NCBI GenBank assembly: GCA_963751835.1
Contig: CAVVWD010000005.1
Coordinates: forward strand, 43,952-107,951
Direction of reading: 5' to 3'
Length of the DNA: 64,000 nucleotides
Source of the DNA: JACVRW01 sp963751835
GTDB taxonomy: Bacteria; Actinomycetota; Thermoleophilia; Solirubrobacterales; Thermoleophilaceae
Both the position numbers and the translations under genes were made by a program. The notes beneath the pieces were generated by a model. The model did no database searches and was not told the origin of the DNA. It saw only the letters and a list, made by a program, of their open reading frames with translations. Positions 58,903 to 64,000 of the stretch are shown here, piece by piece. Within the stretch, counting starts at the first letter, position 1, and every line of letters begins with the position of its first letter.

Positions 58903-59208
58903 CCTGCATGGGTTCGGGTTCGCCGGTTCCAGTCCTGCCATCCATCCCCGGAGGACAGCCGCTCGGCGACCATGCTCGACACGGTCAAGGTCGAGGACGT
59001 CGAGGACCTCGTCCGCGCGATGCGGCAGCGCGGGCTCTCGGCGAAGTCGATTCAGAACTATGTCGGGACATCGGCGCCATGCATCGCTACAGGAGCCCGT
59101 GTTGCGCCGCTTGCCGGTCCACCCCCGAGCGGCTGGACATGCCCGGCTTACACGTGAGACGGCCCGCCAAGCACGGGACGTCGGCGCGGGGCGTGACGAG
59201 GCGCTCGG
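58903..59208 (+). pseudogene. second integrase remnant (core-binding domain), in broken frames
   Basis: Plus-strand reading from 58972 gives DTVKVEDVEDLVRAMRQRGL then SAKSIQNYVGT, the SAM-like core-binding domain of a tyrosine recombinase; homology then moves to another frame (GAMHRY, later PERLDMP near 59130). No complete domain remains. About 58910-58945 contains a T-arm-like sequence (GGTTCGCCGGTTCCAGTCC) that may be part of an old attachment site. Otherwise no gene in this 306-base stretch. Confidence 0.55.
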
Positions 59209-60732
59209 CTAGGACGCGCAGGCGGTCCCGTCGGGCGCGTGGCCGGTGGCAGCACAGGGCTGCACCGGCGGCGGCTGCCAGCCCGAGCCATCGAGCAGGC
59301 CGAAGACCGCGCGGTCGAGGTCATACAGGCGCCAAACCAAACGGAACCCGAGTCCCGGCGGAGGCGCCGGCAGCCAGTTGCGCACCTGCGTCGGGTTCGA
59401 CGGCTTGTCGTGCTGCACGTAGATGTCGATCGACCCGTCGGGATTCTTGTGCAGACGTGACCGGTTGTTGATCAGGTAGCGGTTCAACGGGTTGGGGACA
59501 AAGAACGAGTCGGTGTCGTACATCGTCAGCGACCAGAACGCCTTCACCGGGATCGGCAGGCTGCTCGTCGGGATGTGCAGGACATACCGCCTCGATCCGG
59601 TGAGCGGAGCCTTGGTGATGTCGACGGCCGCGAACGGGTAGGCCGCGATGCTTGCCCGCTGGCCACCGACGCCGAGCCGGTCGCCGATCGCGCGCAAGGT
59701 GTAGTTCGTGCCCCACGCGCCGAGATCGGTCACGAGGTAGCCGTTGTGTTTGGCGAACCGCTGAAAGTAGAGCGCCATCGCGTCGGACAAGACCTTGTTC
59801 GGCCCCTGCTTGACCGCGTCGCGCAGGCCGCGGAGCGTGTCGGCGCTCAGCCGCGCCTTCGCCGGACTAAGCCCCGGGCCGACGCCAACCGCCCTGAGCT
59901 GGGCGAGGAGCGGCCGATCGGCTGCCGGGGCCGGGAACTTCAGCATCTCCTTGCCCAGCGCGGCATAGAACGCGAGTGAATCCTCGCCCGGCTGGGTGCC
60001 GGGAATCGTCGCCTCGGTTGACTTCTTGATGATCTTCTTGGGCCGTGGCGGCTGGTACCGGGTGCCGAACTTCGACAGCGGCGTGATCGAGTATTCGTCC
60101 TGGATCCGGCGCACATTGCCGAGATCATGTGGACCACGGAGGTACGTGCGGCCGATGACCCAGACCCGGTCATAGCGCGAGTTCACCCGGGTCACGCCGC
60201 GCGGCAGCGTGCCATTGAACTTGGGACCCACGACTGCCCAGTTGCCGCCGCGGGTGACGTTGAAGTCGCCTGCGCCCATCTTCAGATGGGCCGAGGTCAC
60301 ATTGGAGAAATTGTTCGTCCACGGGTCGACAAGCTCGAACTCCCAGAAGCGGTTCATGATCGGTGGGGCGTGCAGCACCTGTGGTTGCTTACTCAGGTCG
60401 AGCCAGGCGATCGAGTAGGGCGTGTCGTTGTTGGGCGCGTTCACGGTTCGCTGGTCGGCACCCGCGAGGTTGCGAATGCTGCAGAACCGGTTCACCGGTC
60501 CGTGGGCGGTCACGTGATCGCAGACCGTGACGCTCGTGCTGGACTTGAAGATGCGCGCGGTATCGAGCAGCGGCACGCCGTACTGGTAGGCCTCGGTGCC
60601 GAGCGTCAGGCCGGCGTTGTAGTCAGACGTAGGGTCGGCGGATGCGACCGGCGCAGCAGGGATGAGCGCTGCCGATGCAGCCAGCGCAACGCCAGCCGCC
60701 AGCCGGCGAAGTCGCGAGGTGACTCTCTTCAT
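59209..60732 (-). CDS. secreted DUF1254/DUF1214 protein
   Basis: A 507-residue exported protein. Signal peptide (about residues 1-32, ending PVASA), DUF1254 domain (about 40-170; TLGTEAYQYGVPLLDTARIF, VNAPNNDTPYSIAWLDLSKQ) and DUF1214 domain (about 365-490; VLHIPTSSLPIPVKAFWSLT MYDTDSF, then a Trp-rich end). Both domains occur together in exported proteins of unknown function. ATG 60732 has AGGAG 12 bases upstream. Codon choice is slightly less GC-rich than the neighbours and it borders integrase remnants, so it may have arrived by transfer. Confidence 0.85.
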   Translation of the reverse strand: MKRVTSRLRRLAAGVALAASAALIPAAPVASADPTSDYNAGLTLGTEAYQYGVPLLDTARIFKSSTSVTVCDHVTAHGPVNRFCSIRNLAGADQRTVNAPNNDTPYSIAWLDLSKQPQVLHAPPIMNRFWEFELVDPWTNNFSNVTSAHLKMGAGDFNVTRGGNWAVVGPKFNGTLPRGVTRVNSRYDRVWVIGRTYLRGPHDLGNVRRIQDEYSITPLSKFGTRYQPPRPKKIIKKSTEATIPGTQPGEDSLAFYAALGKEMLKFPAPAADRPLLAQLRAVGVGPGLSPAKARLSADTLRGLRDAVKQGPNKVLSDAMALYFQRFAKHNGYLVTDLGAWGTNYTLRAIGDRLGVGGQRASIAAYPFAAVDITKAPLTGSRRYVLHIPTSSLPIPVKAFWSLTMYDTDSFFVPNPLNRYLINNRSRLHKNPDGSIDIYVQHDKPSNPTQVRNWLPAPPPGLGFRLVWRLYDLDRAVFGLLDGSGWQPPPVQPCAATGHAPDGTACAS

Positions 60733-61023
60733 GGCGGATGAATCTCCTGGCGTGTGGTAAACGGTCCCACAAAAGCCAGGTCCGCACCGCGGCTCGTGCT
60801 CATCGGTTCCCAACGAGCGATCCGACCGCGACTATGCGATTACTACAAACATGCCCGCGGTCACCGCTCGCAGGCTCGATACCCGTGTGTCGGTCAGCTG
60901 TTCTGATTGCGGACAAGGTGCGCGAGCGCGAGTGCGACGCGGAGTTCCAGCGTCCGTTGGTCGACGCTGCGCTCGAGGATCTCCTCTGCCTGTTTGATGT
61001 GGAAGCGCGCCCGCGATCGACGA
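60733..61023. other. 291-base gap after the DUF1254 gene start
   Basis: No convincing gene. A minus-strand frame ending at 60894 reads RARFHIKQAEEILERSVDQR with a natural-looking composition, but it has no good start and may be the tail of a lost gene. No promoter or terminator stands out beyond short AT-rich patches near 60840. Confidence 0.4.
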
Positions 61024-61320
61024 TTAGGACACGCAATCACCGGGACCGGCGGCGGCCGGCGCTGACGCGTCACGCTCGACCTGCTGGGCGGCCCGCTCCT
61101 CGCGGCCGAGCGCATCGACGAATGCGATGTAGAGCTCCTGCCGGTCGCGCGAGTTGGCGGCGCACCACGCCTTGTAGGCGCTCACCACGTGGTTGGCGGC
61201 ATCTCGCCATTCCCGGAGGTGCTCGTCTCGCATTCCCGTCGGGTCGCCGGCCTGAGCGCGAGGCGACAGCTCGAGGCCCGGAGCGACGGCTGACGACGAT
61301 TTCGATCTCCGCTCGAACAT
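61024..61320 (-). CDS. small hypothetical protein
   Basis: A 98-residue frame from ATG 61320: MFERRSKSSSAVAPGLELSP, then a helical, charged middle (GMRDEHLREWRDAANHVVSA, YKAWCAANSRDRQELYIAFV, ALGREERAAQQVERD) and an Ala/Pro end with one Cys. ATG 61356 is a longer option. The helical heptad character suggests a small DNA- or protein-associated helix bundle. Not recognised. Confidence 0.45.
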   Translation of the reverse strand: MFERRSKSSSAVAPGLELSPRAQAGDPTGMRDEHLREWRDAANHVVSAYKAWCAANSRDRQELYIAFVDALGREERAAQQVERDASAPAAAGPGDCVS

Positions 61321-61532
61321 ACCGCCCAGCGTAAGAGCGGCGGTCACGACCATCATCGTCCCGATCGGATGATTCTGGCGGGCGCCGCGCCATTTCACTC
61401 GATTTGGACGAAGCGTCGTGGGGCGACTGGATCGCATCGGGCGAGATCCGTGTGGTTAGCCCAGGCGAAGGGACCTGAATTACCTCGACACCCCCACGAT
61501 CACCGCCGCGGAAGCCGAAGTCGTCCGCGTGG

Positions 61533-64000
61533 CTATTCGCCCTCGTGGGCGTGGCTCGCGCGCCGGTCCTTGTTGTCGACCGGCAGGGCGTACTTGGACG
61601 GCTTGGTCGGCACGACCGGGTTCTCGATCTCGCGCAGGCGCGAGATGAGGTCGGACCACTGGCCGGGCTCGAGCACGGCGAGCGCCTGCTTGCCGAGCTT
61701 CTTGTTGGCGCCGAACATCGGCTGGAAGCCGACGTGGATGTGGTCGTGGTGGTCGGCCATCGCGAAGGTCGCGCCGCCGATCTCGAACAGCGAGATGATC
61801 TGGGCGGGCGCCATCGTGCCCTGCAGCTGCATCAGCCTGCGCACCGCCTGCTCGGTCACGCCGCCCGGCTCCTGGTGGCCGATCACGGGGATCCCGTTGA
61901 TCGTCGCGATGTCGACGGCGTTTCCGGAGGAGTGGTGGGAGACGTTGCCCGAGCTGGTGTAGAAGCCGTGCCCGCACTTGAGCGACGTGACGCCCGGCTT
62001 GAGCCCCGACTCGGCGAGGTAGGCGAGCGTGGCGAGCACGCGCCGGTCGACCTGACCCGAACGGACGTCGTCGCGCCCGCAGTCGTAGATCTCGATGCGC
62101 TCGTCGGAGAGCACGCGCTTCTCGAGCAGCGGCTTCGGCAGCAGCAGGATCTGGCCGATCGACATGGCGCCCGCCTCGTCCTCGCCGTAGAGCACGTTGC
62201 GCCCGGACGCGCGATAGACCGCGGTCGCCTCGAGCAGCTTCCAGCCGTCGAGGATCGGCTTCGGATCGATCCTGGGTGCGCCCCGGCCGGCGGGCCGGAT
62301 CGAGAAGTCGAGATGCGCGGCCTTGCCCGCGACGGTCTGGCCGACACGGCCGATGATCGTCCCGCCGATCACCCGCGCGCCCTTCTTGAGGGCGCGCAGC
62401 CGGACCTTGCTCGGGTCGAGGCCGAACGGGCGCGAGAAGAAGTTCTTGTAGGTCTCGAACTTGCCGCCCTTGCGTGCCAGGGCCTCCAGCTGCTGCTCGA
62501 GACCGCCTGCTTCGCGCGCTCCGGGGAGACCCGGGTGGGCGAACAGCCGCTGCTTGACGGGCGCCGAGGGCCGGCTCAGGTCCTGCGACTCGATCGACGC
62601 GCCGCGGTCACGCTCGGGTGCCGTGTCGGAGTCGTCGAGCTGGCGGCCCGCCGAGGCGGGGAGGCTGGGCTGGGGATCGCCGGAGTCGTCGCCGTGGGCC
62701 TTGACGGCCTTGGCCGTCCGGTCGAGGCGGGCATCCGAGTCGCTCTTCGGCACCGGGTAGTACTTCGACACGCCGCCCAGGTGGGCGTACGTGTAGCGGT
62801 TTCCGTAGACGTCCTGGAGGACCAGGAAGCGGCCGAGCTTCTTCGAGCGCCCGACCTGCTTGACGACGCCGTCGTTCACTGCCACGACGGGGGCGCCCTT
62901 CTTGGAGTAGATGTCGATGCTGCGGCGATCGTCGCTCGACTCGATCACGTTGGCGGCGTTCTCGCCGCGCCGGACCCGCTTGAGGAGCTCCTTCTCCGCG
63001 AGGTCGTCGGCATACGTCGCGCGCGCGTAGACGGGGAAGCGGCCTTCGGTGAGCCCGGTCAGCGAGCCGATCAGGTCGGCCGGTACGCCGGCGATCAGCC
63101 TGGCCCGCAGCAGCACCGAGTCGACGTACCAGTCGGCGTGGTTGTAGGCCCAGATCGCCGCCCGCACGTCGTTCTCGTAGTTGGCCGCCTTCAGGTAGCG
63201 CGCCGCGGCGAAGATCGCGTCGACCGGGTTGTAGGGATCCTTGCGGCCGTCCTTGTTGGCGTCCGTGCCGTAGGCCTTCCAGGTCGCCGGCATGAACTGC
63301 ATCCAGCCAAGCGCGCCCGCCGAGGACACGTTCAGGTTGCGGCCGTAGTCGGTCTCGATCTCGTTGATCGCCGCCAGCACCTCCCAGCGGATCCCGTACT
63401 CGATCCCCGCCGCCTGGTAGATCGGCAGCAGGAACGGCGGCACCCGGAACTTGCGGATGATGAAGTTCGGAACACCGGTGGCCGTCGAGGGACCCGGCAG
63501 CACGTCGATGAAGCCGGGGTTGCTGGGGGTGGGCGTGCCGTCCTCGTTGCGGAGCGGCTCCCTGCGCCCACGGCGGCGCTCGCGCGAACCCTCATCCTCG
63601 GGATGAGGCTTTTTCGACCTCGCCGGTCAGCGTGCCTCGCTTGTCGGACCCCACGCGTTCAATGATCCGGCCGGGCCGCGTACGCTCCCTCGGCGAGCTG
63701 CCGCCCGTGCCCGGGCCGGTGCCGGGCTCCTCCGGCGCGGGCGCGGGCCCCGGCTGCGGCGTCGCAGGCGCCGTTCCCGGGGCCGGCGTCGGTTCCTGCG
63801 CGGGCGTCGTCTCGGCAGGAGGTGGTAGCTCGGTCGCCGGCGTGGTCGGCGTCTCCGCGGGAGTGGGGGGCTCAGTGGTGGTCGGCGGCGGCACGATCGG
63901 ACCGGGGAGCTCCATGTCGGCGGGGTCCGTGCCGGGCGGCACGTCCACCGGGACGATCTCCCCGGTCGGGAGCTGTACCCACACCACCTCCTGCTGCGCG
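61533..64000 (-). CDS. lytic transglycosylase / M23-like cell-wall protein, frameshifted and 5'-truncated
   Basis: Large exported protein; the 5' end lies outside the window. Plus-strand 63990-63600 encodes a Pro/Thr-rich exported linker (VVWVQLPTGEIVPVDVPPGT). A soluble lytic transglycosylase domain follows (YGIRWEVLAAINEIETDYGR with catalytic Glu; SAGALGWMQFMPATW), then a LytM/M23-like region (VAVNDGVVKQVGRSKKLGRF, YTYAHLGGVSKYYP) and a C-terminal domain with SSGNVSHHSSGNAVDIATIN and HHDHIHVGFQP that looks like an M15/D-Ala-D-Ala peptidase-type metal site. The frame breaks near 63600; removing one C joins GEVEKASS to EDEGSRE. Probably cuts peptidoglycan during growth or development. Confidence 0.82.

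Noticed and set aside
60894..61115. 73-codon minus-strand frame ending RVALALAHLVRNQNS
   Set aside because: Only the last 40 residues look like protein and there is no good start; kept as a note in the gap entry.
1..64000. CRISPR array, insertion sequence, rRNA or replication origin
   Set aside because: No regularly spaced direct repeats, transposase-like frame, rRNA segment or DnaA-box cluster was seen on reading either strand.

Overview
The window is high-GC, gene-dense bacterial chromosome. It looks like an actinobacterium of the Thermoleophilia (Solirubrobacterales/Gaiellales) type, judged by gene content: kinase-less 'YDIDVVINRTLVYG' membrane sensors, an SdhABE-type succinate dehydrogenase, an SSS/DUF3311 transporter pair and a DnaX without zinc cysteines. 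This placement is an inference from family resemblance, not a phylogeny. Starts are often GTG or TTG, 1-31 base gene overlaps are common, and about ten genes carry a TAnnnT box 6-10 bases before the start codon with no Shine-Dalgarno, as expected for leaderless mRNAs.

Layout. 1-5.0 kb: 3' end of glycyl-tRNA synthetase, a PHA-synthase-like hydrolase, a TetR regulator, an SSS transporter with its DUF3311 partner, and a small membrane protein. 5.0-9.4 kb: a MazEF-like toxin-antitoxin pair feeding into hsp20 and lon, plus an unknown gene. 9.5-19.9 kb: a tightly overlapping unidirectional cluster of four tandem kinase-less sensors, a stand-alone nucleotide cyclase, a GAF-PP2C-HATPase protein, two STAS proteins, an unknown protein, an FAD oxidoreductase and a secreted protein. 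This is the most unusual system here. 20.0-24.4 kb: a secreted DLRSPD-repeat protein and a giant double-SARP ATPase/TPR regulator. 24.4-30.4 kb: GMC oxidoreductase, anti-sigma/ECF sigma pair, MBL hydrolase, small Cys-rich protein, SDR, SRPBCC and winged-helix proteins. 30.4-37.4 kb: TCA-cycle cluster (mdh, icd, an M50 protease, sdhABE). 37.4-41.9 kb: decayed LuxR regulator, a small basic protein, asd-lysC and a divergent GH3-like protein. 41.9-50.9 kb: molybdopterin oxidoreductase, NarL-type two-component pair, ABC exporter, and the recR-ybaB-dnaX replication/repair block with a UspA. 50.9-56.9 kb: TPP-dependent E1 enzyme, NTF2-like protein, a large SRP RNA, RidA, kynureninase with a kynurenine-formamidase-like hydrolase, and a CHRD protein. 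57.0-64 kb: YihY, tRNA-Val(CAC), remnants of two tyrosine recombinases, a K+ channel, a DUF1254 protein and a large lytic-transglycosylase/M23-like cell-wall protein running off the end.

Five genes (the SARP regulator, asd, lysC, the formamidase-like gene and the cell-wall protein) are interrupted by what reads as one missing or one extra base. Because lysC and asd are normally essential, assembly or sequencing indels are the simplest explanation, although real decay cannot be excluded for some. No CRISPR array, insertion sequence or rRNA was seen.
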